Shown here: in pieces, positions 8,276 to 17,329 of the stretch
Layout of the letters: each line of letters opens with the position of its first letter
Position numbering within the stretch: the stretch's first letter is position 1
NCBI GenBank assembly: GCA_964429355.1
Contig: CAYSCH010000011.1
Coordinates: forward strand, 1 to 53,903
Reading direction: 5' to 3'
Length of the DNA stretch: 53,903 bases
From: JAAYAY01 sp964429355
Lineage (GTDB): Bacteria; Planctomycetota; Planctomycetia; Pirellulales; Thermoguttaceae
The notes under the pieces: model-generated
Seen by the model: the letters and a program-made list of their open reading frames with translations, nothing else
Databases searched by the model: none
Told to the model about the DNA's origin: nothing
Translations under genes and position numbers: made by a program

Positions 8276-9025
8276 ATGCCACGCGACACCCAACAATTTC
8301 AGCAAGCGTTCCTCGCCCGTCTCAACGGCCCTCTCGACATGACCCGCCTCCTGGACTATCTGCCAGAGGTCTACTTTTACTGCAAGGACGCCGAGGGCCG
8401 GTTTGTGACGATGAATCGGACCTTTTTTCAGATCGTCTCCGCCGATCGGGAAGAAGACGTCATCGGCAAGACCGATTATGATTTTTTCCCCACGGACCTG
8501 GCCGAACAGTATGTCGCCGAAGACCGCCGCGTCATGGGGCAGCGAACGCCCATCCCCAACCAAGCCTGGCTCGTGCCCGACCGTCAGGGCTCGCCCCGCT
8601 GGTACCTTTCCAGCAAGACACCGCTCTTTGCCGCTTCAGGCGAGGTGATCGGCATTGCCGGAGTGATGCGCGATTATGCCAAGGCCGGTGCCGCCCTCCA
8701 GCCCTACCAGGAGATGCAGCACGTGGTTGACCACGTGCTGGAGTCCTACGGGAGCCGGCTGGAGGTTCCCGACCTCGCCCACATGGCGCATCTCTCGATC
8801 AGCCAGTTCGACCGCCGCTTCAAACGGCTCTTCGGCCTTACGCCCCAGCAGTTCATTCTGCGCGTGCGGATCCACGCCGCCTGCCGGGCCATCACCTCCA
8901 CCAGGAGAAGCATCTCTCAGATTGCCCAGCAGACCGGATTCTGCGACCAGAGCTACTTCACCAAGCAGTTCCGCAAGTTGATGGGCAAGACCCCTTCGGG
9001 GTATCGTAAGACGTACCCTCTCTAG
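8276..9025 (+). CDS. AraC-family regulator with N-terminal PAS domain
   Basis: 249-residue DNA-binding regulator. Residues ~25-130 form a PAS domain (DYLPEVYFYCKDAEGRFVTMNRTFF, DVIGKTDYDFFP, VIGIAGVMRDY). The C-terminal ~100 residues are an AraC/XylS double helix-turn-helix: VPDLAHMAHLSISQFDRRFKRLFG, then RRSISQIAQQTGFCDQSYFTKQFRKLMGKTPSGYRK. The PAS domain may sense a small ligand or redox state. I chose the ATG at 8276; a TTG at 8267 is also in frame, and neither has a Shine-Dalgarno, consistent with a leaderless message. It probably controls the divergent UroD/glycosyltransferase operon. Confidence 0.9.
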   Translation: MPRDTQQFQQAFLARLNGPLDMTRLLDYLPEVYFYCKDAEGRFVTMNRTFFQIVSADREEDVIGKTDYDFFPTDLAEQYVAEDRRVMGQRTPIPNQAWLVPDRQGSPRWYLSSKTPLFAASGEVIGIAGVMRDYAKAGAALQPYQEMQHVVDHVLESYGSRLEVPDLAHMAHLSISQFDRRFKRLFGLTPQQFILRVRIHAACRAITSTRRSISQIAQQTGFCDQSYFTKQFRKLMGKTPSGYRKTYPL

Positions 9026-9189
9026 CCCCGTACGAACCCGACGTGTAGAGCGCGAACTGTACACGGCTCCCAATTGCAGGCGAGAACAGGACACGGGTGG
9101 GTAGGCGCCACCTCGATCCATGACGAACCAGCTACAGGAGAATTCCGAACAACGTTTCCTTCTGCCTACTGTGGAGAAGGAAAGGAAGC

Positions 9190-10758
9190 ATGAGAGGCAA
9201 CATGAGGCATCTTAACTGGTCACTTCTCCTTCTGCTGATCGCGGCGGCCGCAATCGGACTGCGCACGGTCGAGCTCACTCGGCGCCCGATGCACGCCGAC
9301 GAGGCCGTGCAGGCGGCCATCTTTCGCGGTCTCTGGCTCCGTGGCGAGTATGCCTACAACCCCGACGAGTTCCACGGCCCGAGCATGCCCTATGCAACGC
9401 TCCCCTCGGCATGGTTGAGCGGTGCGAAATCCTTCGCGGAGACCACGGAGACGACCTACAGGATTGTGCCCGTCTGTTTCGGTATCGGACTGATCCTGCT
9501 CGTGGGGTGCCTTGCCGACGCCCTTGGCCGCCCCGCGGCCCTTTCGGCAAGTCTGCTGGCAGCCATTTCCCCCGCCATGGTCTTCTACAGCCGCTACTAC
9601 ATCCACGAGACACTCCTGGCATTTTTCACCCTATGTGCGGTCTTTTCCGCCTGGCGCTATCTCCGCTCGGGGAAACTCGCCTGGTGCCTCGCAGCCGGCG
9701 TGGCGATGGGCCTGATGCAGGCGACCAAAGAGACCGCACCCCTGAGCTACTTGGCGGCTATTGCGGCATTGGGACTGATCTGGCTCGGCAGCAGGTCTCG
9801 GGAGACATCGGAAAGTCGTCTCCATCTCCCCTGGTGGCACTTCGCCCTTGGCGCAATCGCCCCGCTTTTCGTCGCCGCCGTGCTCTACTCCTCATTCTTC
9901 ACCCATCCCCGCGGCCTGGTCGACGCGGTCTTGACCTACGAACCGTGGCTTCGAAGGGCGGGCGGCCACTCGCTCCATGCCAATCCCTGGTACTTCTTCC
10001 TCCAGCGGCTCGGCTGGTGGCAACTGAAAGACGGGCCCGTCTACTCGGAACTGCTGATTATCGTCCTGGCGGCGATCGGCTGCCTCGCGGCCCTCTTCCC
10101 CATAGGCCGTCTGCGGGGAGACGCGAACACCAACTTCCTCCGCTGGCTCTGCTTCTACACCCTGTTTCTCACAGCCGGCTACAGTATCATTCCTTATAAA
10201 ACCCCCTGGTGTGTGCTGCAGTTCCTCCTGGGAATGATCCTTATGGCGGGCGTGGGTGCCGCGGCAATCGTGCGGGCGATCCCAACGATCCCGCTCAAGG
10301 CGATCGTGGCCCTGGCCTTGATCGCCGCCACCGGTCAATTGGGCTGGCAATCCTATCGGGCCAGTTTCGTCCAGCCCGCCGATCCGGAGAACCCGTGGGT
10401 CTTCGCCCACACCTCGCCGGGGCTGGTGGATCTTGCCGGCCTGGTCGAGCAGTTCGCCGAGGCCCATCCCGAAAGCCACGCCCTGCCGATCAAGATCATC
10501 TGGCAGGATCCCTACTACTGGCCGCTGCCCTGGTATCTGCGGCGGTTCGAGAACGTGGAGCCATGGACGGGTCTCCCAGCGGATCTGAATGCCGCCGTGG
10601 TGATATCGTCACCCCAGTTCGACAAGGACCTGACGCCGGTCCTGGAACAGACCCACCTCATGACCGGCTACTACGAACTCCGCCCCCAGGTCCTGGCCCA
10701 GCTCTGGGTGCGGGAAGATGTGTGGGAGGCGCACCTGAGAAAACTGGGCAGATTGTAG
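9190..10758 (+). CDS. Agl23/TIGR03663-like glycosyltransferase-type membrane protein
   Basis: 522-residue polytopic membrane protein of the protein O-mannosyltransferase-like (GT-C) class. N-terminal membrane helix (LLLLLIAAAAIGL), then the first-loop acidic motif RRPMHADEAVQA expected of GT-C enzymes, and the YNPDEFHGPSMPY stretch of the flippase-associated Agl23 (TIGR03663) family. Many hydrophobic helices follow (LSASLLAAISPAMVFYSRYYIHETLLAFF, PLSYLAAIAALGLIWLG) and a soluble C-terminal domain. GGAAAGGA lies just upstream of the ATG. The polyprenyl-linked sugar donor could come from the nearby family 2 glycosyltransferase, but that link is inferred. Confidence 0.8.
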   Translation: MRGNMRHLNWSLLLLLIAAAAIGLRTVELTRRPMHADEAVQAAIFRGLWLRGEYAYNPDEFHGPSMPYATLPSAWLSGAKSFAETTETTYRIVPVCFGIGLILLVGCLADALGRPAALSASLLAAISPAMVFYSRYYIHETLLAFFTLCAVFSAWRYLRSGKLAWCLAAGVAMGLMQATKETAPLSYLAAIAALGLIWLGSRSRETSESRLHLPWWHFALGAIAPLFVAAVLYSSFFTHPRGLVDAVLTYEPWLRRAGGHSLHANPWYFFLQRLGWWQLKDGPVYSELLIIVLAAIGCLAALFPIGRLRGDANTNFLRWLCFYTLFLTAGYSIIPYKTPWCVLQFLLGMILMAGVGAAAIVRAIPTIPLKAIVALALIAATGQLGWQSYRASFVQPADPENPWVFAHTSPGLVDLAGLVEQFAEAHPESHALPIKIIWQDPYYWPLPWYLRRFENVEPWTGLPADLNAAVVISSPQFDKDLTPVLEQTHLMTGYYELRPQVLAQLWVREDVWEAHLRKLGRL

Positions 10759-10781
10759 GTCCCGCGAGGCCGCACGGGACC
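10758..10781 (+). terminator. Hairpin after the Agl23-like gene
   Basis: GGTCCCG (10758-10764) and CGGGACC (10775-10781) form a 7-bp stem with a 10-nt loop directly at the stop codon, followed a few bases on by TGTTTCGTTT. The T tract is imperfect, so this is a modest terminator candidate. Confidence 0.4.
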
Positions 10782-10874
10782 CGGACTGTTTCGTTTAAGA
10801 TTTGATCGTTTCCCTCGAACACAACAGGTCGGTTCATCTCACGAAGAGTCACCCAATTCAACCTCCCCTTCCCC

Positions 10875-12614
10875 ATGAAACCCAGCGATCTCAAAGGCTA
10901 CGGTTGCGGCGCCCTGTTTCTTACCCCGTTCTTTCTTGTGGGATGTGTTACCGCATTCCTCATGGGAAAACATCTTGTCACCTCGCTCCAGATGCAGGCA
11001 TGGCCGGTCGCAAGCGCGACTGTGCTCAAAGTCGATCTGAACCGGGAATCGGACGGCGAATCCTCGAGCTGGAAGATCTCTGCCGAATATGAGTATGTCT
11101 ACGAGGAGGCGAGATACAGGGGCACCCGTGTCGGACTGGACGACAGCGTCGGATGGGGTGGGAACCTGAAAAAGCGTGCCCGTTTGTTGGGCGAGGCGCA
11201 GCAGGCAGGCAGGCCCGTGCCCTGCTACGTCAATCCTGATTCGCCGGCTGAGTCCGTGTTGTTTCCCGCGATCCAATGGGAGCAGATCTTCCTGCTCAGT
11301 ATCTTTGGTTTTGTCTTCGGCGGTTTTGGCGCGGGGGGCTATGCCTTCTTGTGGCACGCAGGGCGCACGGAGAGAGAACGCCAGCGGCTGAAATCGGAGT
11401 ACCCCGAGCAGCCTTGGGCATGGAGAACAGCGTGGAATCGGGGCACGATTCCGGCCGGATCCAAAATGACCATGATCGGCCTTTGGGCCTTTGCCTCGAT
11501 CTGGAATGCGATTTCCGCCCCCATCCCCTTCATGCTGGTGGACGAGTGGGCCCAGGGCAACAAGCTGATTCTCGTGGCGATCCTGTTTCCCCTGGTCGGG
11601 GCTGGTCTGGCGATCGCGGCCTTACGGGCAACCCTGCTGTGGCTCAAGTACGGGCGGACCGAGTTTGTGCTGCGATCGGTACCCGGCGTGATCGGCGGCG
11701 ACCTGGTCGGCGCTATCCGCATTCCGCGGCCCGTCGAGTTCCAGGACCGGGTCAAGTTGACGCTCAGTTGTCTCAAGAAAACCACCTCGGGCAGCGGCGA
11801 CAACGAATCGACGAGCGAAACGGTTCTCTGGCAGAGCGAGCACGCGGTCGGCGGCGACGATGTGCAGATCGGCCAGCAAACGCTCGTGCTGGTCGTGTTC
11901 ACGATCCCCTACGCGTGCCAGCCGACCGACGAGGCGAGCAACGTCCAGTGGCGGCTTGAAGCGTCTGCCCCCACACCGGGGCTCGATTTCCAGGTTCAGT
12001 TCGAGGTGCCCGTCTTCAAGACGGCCGACAGCCGTCAGGACGTGACCGAGCAGTCGATCGTCGATCCGGCGGCCCAGGCCGAGCAGTTGAAAGAAGCGGC
12101 AAGAGCGTCGCGAGCTTACGTTCAGCAGGGGGCCGACGGCTCCCTCGAACTCGACGTCCCCCCCGCCGCGTTTCGTTCCACTGGCCAGTTCCTCGCCCTG
12201 GCTGCATTTACCGCCATCTGGACGGCCGGGATCTTCTTCGCTGACTACGTGGGAGCGCCCCTGTTCTTGTTGATCGTTTTTGGACTATTCGATCTGCTTC
12301 TGGGGTTGATCCTCCTGGGCCAACTCACGGGCCGCAAACGATCGCATATCACGACCGACGCGGTGGAGACCTCCTCGCGATTTCTCTGGTTCTGGTTTCA
12401 CCGCTCGATCCCGGCAGAGCAGGTCGAGCGAGTGGAGTACCCGATCACGAGCCAGGGGCAGCAGGGCTCGAGGCACTACGCCTGGTACAGCGTGCGAGTT
12501 TTCTACCGCGAGGCCGAAAGAGAACGGCATGTCGACGTGGCCGACACGATCGGCAACAAGGCCGAGGCCCAATGGATCGCTGCGGCCATCGAGGACGCGA
12601 TCCTTCGCGAATAA
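10875..12614 (+). CDS. DUF3592 membrane protein
   Basis: 579-residue membrane protein. An N-terminal helix (GALFLTPFFLVGCVTAFLMG) is followed by an extracytoplasmic DUF3592-like region (WPVASATVLKVDL, YEYVYEEARYRGTRVG, GRPVPCYVNPDSPAESVL) and further helices (IFLLSIFGFVFGGFGAGGYAF; FASIWNAISAPIPFML; ILVAILFPLVGAGLAIAALR; FLALAAFTAIWTAGIFFA; LFLLIVFGLFDLLLGLIL). A soluble domain lies between the two membrane clusters and another at the C-terminus (YAWYSVRVFYREAERERHVDVAD). DUF3592 has no established biochemical role. No Shine-Dalgarno is obvious before the ATG. Confidence 0.75.
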   Translation: MKPSDLKGYGCGALFLTPFFLVGCVTAFLMGKHLVTSLQMQAWPVASATVLKVDLNRESDGESSSWKISAEYEYVYEEARYRGTRVGLDDSVGWGGNLKKRARLLGEAQQAGRPVPCYVNPDSPAESVLFPAIQWEQIFLLSIFGFVFGGFGAGGYAFLWHAGRTERERQRLKSEYPEQPWAWRTAWNRGTIPAGSKMTMIGLWAFASIWNAISAPIPFMLVDEWAQGNKLILVAILFPLVGAGLAIAALRATLLWLKYGRTEFVLRSVPGVIGGDLVGAIRIPRPVEFQDRVKLTLSCLKKTTSGSGDNESTSETVLWQSEHAVGGDDVQIGQQTLVLVVFTIPYACQPTDEASNVQWRLEASAPTPGLDFQVQFEVPVFKTADSRQDVTEQSIVDPAAQAEQLKEAARASRAYVQQGADGSLELDVPPAAFRSTGQFLALAAFTAIWTAGIFFADYVGAPLFLLIVFGLFDLLLGLILLGQLTGRKRSHITTDAVETSSRFLWFWFHRSIPAEQVERVEYPITSQGQQGSRHYAWYSVRVFYREAERERHVDVADTIGNKAEAQWIAAAIEDAILRE

Positions 12615-12779
12615 GAGCCGCACCTGCACAGAAGGTTGTGACCGGAGCGGTGGGAGACAAAGGACACGAAGGGGACGGGCGTCACCCGGCGGCCAAGTGA
12701 TTCTCCATTCTGATTCCGCCCCAATCCGCCACTCGCGTGCACGCTCTGGCTCGGCCTCTCAGTATCTGCGACCGCAAAT

Positions 12780-13220
12780 TCACATCGAGCGAATCGGTCC
12801 CGTCCAATCTTCCACGCTCAAGCCGGGAATTCGTTCAAAGTCAACCGTATTCCTCGTCAAGACCGTCAGGCCGCGAGCCAGGGCAATCGAGCCGATCCGC
12901 AGATCCATCGTTCCGACTCGCACGCCGGATCGACGGAACTGAGCGAAGATCTCGGCAGCCTGGTGATCGAACGGCAATACATTCATCCTGGCGAAGTCCG
13001 CCAGGATCTCCTGAAACATGGCATAGCCTCGCACGAGCCCCTCATCTCCACGAGCGCGTTGAATGTACGCGTTCCAGCCGGTCACCTGCTCATGAAAGCT
13101 GACGATGCTGACAAAGAAGTCTTCCATAGAATGCTGCCGCATGCGGTGCGTCAGATTCGCATGCTCCGGCGCGGATCGGCGTTGGACAATCCCGAGGTGA
13201 TCGGTATCGAGGAGGAACAC
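12780..13220 (-). CDS. vapC: VapC-type PIN-domain toxin
   Basis: 146-residue PIN-domain ribonuclease, the toxin of a type II module. It has the N-terminal acidic residue in FLLDTDHLG, an acidic centre (HSMEDFFVSIVSFHE), and the C-terminal acidic cluster VGTMDLRIGSIALARGLTVLTRNTVDFERIPGL. VapC enzymes cut specific RNAs. GGAGG lies 6 bases before the GTG at 13220 and is chosen over the TTG at 13226 that overlaps the antitoxin stop. The antitoxin gene is directly upstream, so the pair is translationally coupled. Confidence 0.85.
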   Translation of the reverse strand: MFLLDTDHLGIVQRRSAPEHANLTHRMRQHSMEDFFVSIVSFHEQVTGWNAYIQRARGDEGLVRGYAMFQEILADFARMNVLPFDHQAAEIFAQFRRSGVRVGTMDLRIGSIALARGLTVLTRNTVDFERIPGLSVEDWTGPIRSM

Positions 13221-13222
13221 GC

Positions 13223-13430
13223 TCAACCTCCATCACCCGCTGCGTGGGGCGCATCACGTGCCGCTTCCCGAAACTCCCGGCCCAGGCGCAATACCTCCTC
13301 AAACTCGGGCCATGGATCCATGGATCCAGCAACCTCATGAAGCCANNNNNNNNNNCATCTCTGCAAGCTGCTGCTTCACGGCCTGAACTTCGGACTCCAG
13401 GGCGGATAATCGTTCTTCTACTGTGGACAT
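13223..13430 (-). CDS. VapB-like antitoxin split by a 10-N scaffold gap
   Basis: Small gene in front of vapC. Before the gap it encodes MSTVEERLSALESEVQAVKQ plus QLAEM, a coiled-coil start; after the gap, WLHEVAGSMDPWPEFEEVLR then LGREFREAARDAPH up to the stop at 13223-13225, which overlaps a TTG by TTGA. Both halves fit one family of VapC-linked antitoxins that run heptad helix, then W..(E/V)AG(S/A)....PEFEEVLRLGRE. With exactly 10 Ns the two halves are out of frame by one base, so the N run is a placeholder rather than a measured length. Confidence 0.75.
13346..13355. other. Scaffold gap (10 N)
   Basis: Run of ten N inside the antitoxin gene. The reading frames on either side belong to one protein but do not match across exactly ten bases, so the true gap length is unknown. 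Confidence 0.95.
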
Positions 13431-13580
13431 AACTGCTTGCTCCCGCAGACCTGCCGGTCCGACTGCACAATTGAGGTGATCGGATGCCGCCAGATTATTG
13501 TACATGCACCCCGTCCCGTTTACCATTTCACTTCAAACAGTTGGCTTTTTCGTCTTCACAGCGCGAGATATCTGCCTGAC

Positions 13581-16500
13581 CTACCGCTCGCTTGCCTTCC
13601 GCAGTTTGGGCTGGGGACGAGCGTTCCACTTCTTCACGTCGGCCTGGAGAAGGGCAACGGCCTTGTCGAGCTGGCGGTCGATACCCTGGGGCATCTCGCC
13701 CGGATTGGGCCACACCACTGCGTCGGGCACTGCGCCGTTGAGTTCCATGTCCTCTCCTGTGTTCAGCGCGAACCAGCCTCGGTACGGCACACGGAGCGTG
13801 CCCAGGTCCATGATCGATGCGGCACCCGTGCTGAGGACCGCACCGGCCGTGGGTACACCGACGAGCTTGCCGCGGCCGAGGTTCTTGATCGCGTGGGAGA
13901 AGATCTCGGCGTTGGAGAAGCTGTTCTGATTGCAGAGCACCACGATCGGTTTGTTCCAGCTGGCATAAACGCGCCGGTCCTGGGGATAGCCGGGCGTGCC
14001 GCCGCGCGGGACTGCGATCGCGTGTACCGGCTGGGTCAAGGCCGTCAGCAAATGGTCGGTGGTGGAACCGCCGCCGTTCTCTCGCACGTCGATCACGAGC
14101 CCCTCTTTCCCGGCCCCCGCATCATAGAGCTCCTCTTCGAAGCGGTAGAAGCTTCCCATGTCCATGGCACGAATATGGAGGTAGCCCAGCTTCCCGCCCG
14201 AGGCCTTGGTCACCGCGGCACGATTCTGCTTGATCCACGATTCGTAGAGGAGCCCGCGGGCGGCGGCGTAGGTGATGGGGCGAACCGTCACATCCCGTTC
14301 TTTCCCTTGGGCGTTGCGGACCGACAGACGCACGTCGCGGTCCAGCCGGCCGCCCGTCACTTCCGTCAGGTCCATGGCCGGATCGATCGCCCGGCCGTCG
14401 ATGGCCGTGACAATCTCGCCTGCCAGGATCCGGCTCTTTGCCTGGTCGGCGGGGCTGCGCTGGATCACATCGCGAACCTTGAGCCCTGGTCCGGGATAGT
14501 CGGGCACGAAGCGCAGGCCAAAATGGGGCGTAACTTCATTCCAGCTGTCTTTGGCCGACTCGCTCGTCGACCTGGGTGCGAACCCCAGGTGCGACCCGTT
14601 CAGTTCGCCCAGCATCAGGCTGACGACTTCGGCCAGTCCCCGGCCATCGATCGCCTCCCGGGCCACGTCGGTGTACTTGCGGCGGATCTCGTCCCAGTTG
14701 CGATGGTTCAAGGCACCGTCGTAGTAGTCGTCGCGCATCGCTCGCCAGCACAGATCGAAGGCCGCCTGGAACCGGCCGGGCGAGTCGACCTGCTGCCAGG
14801 CCGAAAAACTGAAAGCGGTCAACTTGCCGTCGGCGCTGAGGCTGCCCGGCACGTCGTCGACCCGCCAGAGGACCTGGTTGCCTCGCGCGATCCAACGAGC
14901 GTTGTGGCCCGTCTTCGCGATGAGCAATTTCGGCGAAAGGTCGTCGGGAGGAGAGATGGTGTAGGTGCCTTCCTGGCCGTTGATCTTGGCAGTGAAGGCC
15001 AGCCGCTTGGAGTCGTGGGACCAGAACAGGCGTTCTTCCGACGTGTCGCCGATCGACACGCGGCGGAGGCGATCGCCAATGCCGTCGAAATCGATTCGCA
15101 CCACGGGTAGCTTCTTCTCCGGGCTGGTCACGGGCGGTTTGGCTTCTTCCTTCTTCTCCTCCGCCTGGTCGGCCTGAGCTGGTTCCTTGCCTTCGGCCTT
15201 CTTCTCATCCGGCTTCTGCCCCTCGGGCCTGGTTGCCGGTGGGGTGCCGGCAGCGGGTTCGGCGCCCAGCTTGCTGCGGGCCTTCTTGATCTTCTCCACC
15301 GCCTCGCGGAGCTTGCGATCGCGGGAGGTGGTCTCGTCTTCTTCCTTGGTAAGGTAAACCAGGTAGATGTCGACCTCCGTCCCGAGCCGGCACCCGGTGA
15401 AGGCGATCGCCTTGCCGTCGGGCGACCAGACGGGATTGCCATCGTTGTCGGGATGGCGCGAAAGATTCACAGGCTCCCGTGAGGCGTCGATCGGCCAGAC
15501 CCACACGTCGTGGTTGAACTGGTCGTCGTAACGGGCGTAGACGAGCCATTTGCCGTCGGGTGACCAATCGTAATCGGGGCGGTTCCACGACTCGATCAGG
15601 CGGCGCTCATTCTTGCCGTCCGTACCGATCAACCAGAGGTCGCCCCGGCCGCGAATGAATGCGAGTTCCTTGCCGGTGGGACTGGCACGCAGGTCTTCCT
15701 CGACTTCCACATCGTTGGTGAGCCGGGTCAATTTGAACTCACTGTTCTGCCACCAGTAGCGACCTTCATCGGCCCGCTGGGCCTTCCAGAGATCGCTCTG
15801 GCCGCCGGAGTCGCTGGCAAACAGGATCGCCTTGCCGTCTGGGGCGAAGACCGGGGACCGTTCCTCTTCGGGTGTGGAGGTCACCTGCCGCGGCTCGCGC
15901 AGTTCGGTGTCCATCACCCAGACGTCGCCGCCGGAGATCATGGCCAGTTCCAGGCCGTCGTCGCTAAAGACCACGTCGTCGGCCTTGTCGAGCCGGCGGC
16001 GCTGGATCTTGTCTGGAACCAGGTCCGCCCGGACGGTGATGTTCAACCGTTTGGGTGCCTGATCCGTCCCAGGTTGGAATCGATAGAGGTCGAAGAGGTG
16101 GCGGAAGACGATCGTTCTTCCATCTCCGGAAATGCAGGGCATAACGACCGAATCGTCGTCGAATTGCGTGAGCTGCTCTCTCTCGCCGCCCTGAAACGCC
16201 TGGTACCAGAGATTCAACGAGCCGCTCTGCCTGCCCACGTAGTAGAATCCTTTTCCGTCGGGCGCCCACAAAGGGTAACGGGCGTCAGTCGGCTCGTCGA
16301 TCAGTTTCCGGAATTTCTTCGAGTCGATCTGATAGAGCCAGACCTGGCTTGCCTGGCTGCCGCGATAGCCTTTGCGCCACCAGGCAGTTCCTTCGCGAGT
16401 GAAGAGGAGCCGCTTTCCGTCGGGGGAAAGGGAGCCGTTCTGGCCATAGTCGTCGAAGAGGAGTTGCTCTGCCGCACGTTTCTCGGCGTTGATGCGGAAG

Positions 16501-16934
16501 AACCGTTCCGTACGCTTCCAGAAATGATCCCGGTCAGCGCTGACGAGCAACCCGCGGCCATCGGGGTACCACCCTTGCACGCGGCAGCCTTCGCTGTGGA
16601 AGGTCAGTTGCCGCGGAGTTCCGCCGCTGACCGGCACAACGTAGGCGTGCTGGGCGCCGCCGCGGTCGCTGTTGAAGGCAATCGACTTTCCGTCGGGCGA
16701 GAAGGCGGGGCTGGTGTCGTATCCCGTGTGAAGCGTCAGCGGCCGGGCGACACCGCCTCCGGAGCCAACGATCCAGATGTCGCCGTGCCAGGAAAAGGCC
16801 AGTTTCGTGCCGTCCGGGGAGAGGGCCGGCGAGGAGGCGAGACGAACCTTGTCTTGAGCGGCAAGGCTGCTCGCGCTGGCGGCAATCCAAAGACAGAGGG
16901 CAAGGGCCGACGTGTTTCCCATGGTTGCATGCAT
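13581..16934 (-). CDS. Tricorn-like protease (beta-propellers, PDZ, S41 peptidase)
   Basis: 1117-residue exported homolog of the Tricorn peptidase. A signal peptide (ALALCLWIAASASSLAAQ) is followed by two runs of WD40/TolB-like propeller blades (LSPDGTKLAFSWHGDIWIV, FSPDGKSIAFNSDRGG, WAPDGKGFYYVGRQSG, FAPDGKAILFASDSGG). A Lys/Glu/Pro-rich linker (~565-630: EPAAGTPPATRPEGQKPDEK) interrupts the blades. Then come a tricorn C1/PDZ region (VRDVIQRSPADQAKSRILAG, IDGRAIDP) and an S41 catalytic domain (LGYLHIRAMDMGSFYRF, LVIDVRENGGGST, nucleophile Ser in QNSFSNAEIFSHAIKNL, GVPTAGAV). It should degrade peptides, probably in the periplasm. The alternative ATG is five codons in (16922). Sure of family. 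Confidence 0.93.
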   Translation of the reverse strand: MHATMGNTSALALCLWIAASASSLAAQDKVRLASSPALSPDGTKLAFSWHGDIWIVGSGGGVARPLTLHTGYDTSPAFSPDGKSIAFNSDRGGAQHAYVVPVSGGTPRQLTFHSEGCRVQGWYPDGRGLLVSADRDHFWKRTERFFRINAEKRAAEQLLFDDYGQNGSLSPDGKRLLFTREGTAWWRKGYRGSQASQVWLYQIDSKKFRKLIDEPTDARYPLWAPDGKGFYYVGRQSGSLNLWYQAFQGGEREQLTQFDDDSVVMPCISGDGRTIVFRHLFDLYRFQPGTDQAPKRLNITVRADLVPDKIQRRRLDKADDVVFSDDGLELAMISGGDVWVMDTELREPRQVTSTPEEERSPVFAPDGKAILFASDSGGQSDLWKAQRADEGRYWWQNSEFKLTRLTNDVEVEEDLRASPTGKELAFIRGRGDLWLIGTDGKNERRLIESWNRPDYDWSPDGKWLVYARYDDQFNHDVWVWPIDASREPVNLSRHPDNDGNPVWSPDGKAIAFTGCRLGTEVDIYLVYLTKEEDETTSRDRKLREAVEKIKKARSKLGAEPAAGTPPATRPEGQKPDEKKAEGKEPAQADQAEEKKEEAKPPVTSPEKKLPVVRIDFDGIGDRLRRVSIGDTSEERLFWSHDSKRLAFTAKINGQEGTYTISPPDDLSPKLLIAKTGHNARWIARGNQVLWRVDDVPGSLSADGKLTAFSFSAWQQVDSPGRFQAAFDLCWRAMRDDYYDGALNHRNWDEIRRKYTDVAREAIDGRGLAEVVSLMLGELNGSHLGFAPRSTSESAKDSWNEVTPHFGLRFVPDYPGPGLKVRDVIQRSPADQAKSRILAGEIVTAIDGRAIDPAMDLTEVTGGRLDRDVRLSVRNAQGKERDVTVRPITYAAARGLLYESWIKQNRAAVTKASGGKLGYLHIRAMDMGSFYRFEEELYDAGAGKEGLVIDVRENGGGSTTDHLLTALTQPVHAIAVPRGGTPGYPQDRRVYASWNKPIVVLCNQNSFSNAEIFSHAIKNLGRGKLVGVPTAGAVLSTGAASIMDLGTLRVPYRGWFALNTGEDMELNGAVPDAVVWPNPGEMPQGIDRQLDKAVALLQADVKKWNARPQPKLRKASER

Positions 16935-17329
16935 CGTGTTGGCTCGTCACGGTTGGGGTGAGACTACGGCGGAAACAGGCCGTCCGCCTGACACTTCGCA
17001 AAAGATCAAAACCTCGAAAGCCGCGGGCGAGAGCATCGCGCCACAGCGGTCATCGGACCGCAGGTGAGGAATACCTGGCGGGTGAGGATACGGATCGCAC
17101 CCGGCAGGAGCGACCCACCGGGCCGATCGCTACTATCCTAGTTGGCCGAATGTGCGGCCGCAAATCCAGCGGCCCGGATCGATTCGGGCAGAAGGGGGCG
17201 GCGGTGCTATCCACCCAGGATTGGCGTTGAAAGGCGGAGATTTCAAGACCGAGGCCCTATTGCTGGCAGGCCTGGGCCGATTGTCGGAAACCAGCCACTG
17301 CAGCCTGGCCAGCCTGACAGGGCCGCGAT
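16935..17329. other. Intergenic stretch, no feature recognised
   Basis: 395 bases upstream of the Tricorn-like gene and downstream of the endonuclease/phosphatase-like gene, both on the minus strand. It must hold the Tricorn promoter, but I see no convincing -35/-10 pair, no RNA gene and no credible small gene; the open frames here lack start signals and familiar sequence. Confidence 0.4.

Noticed and set aside
13307..13327. Palindrome with repeated ATGGATCC
   Set aside because: It lies inside the antitoxin coding sequence and is explained by its SMDPW codons; no other copies seen.
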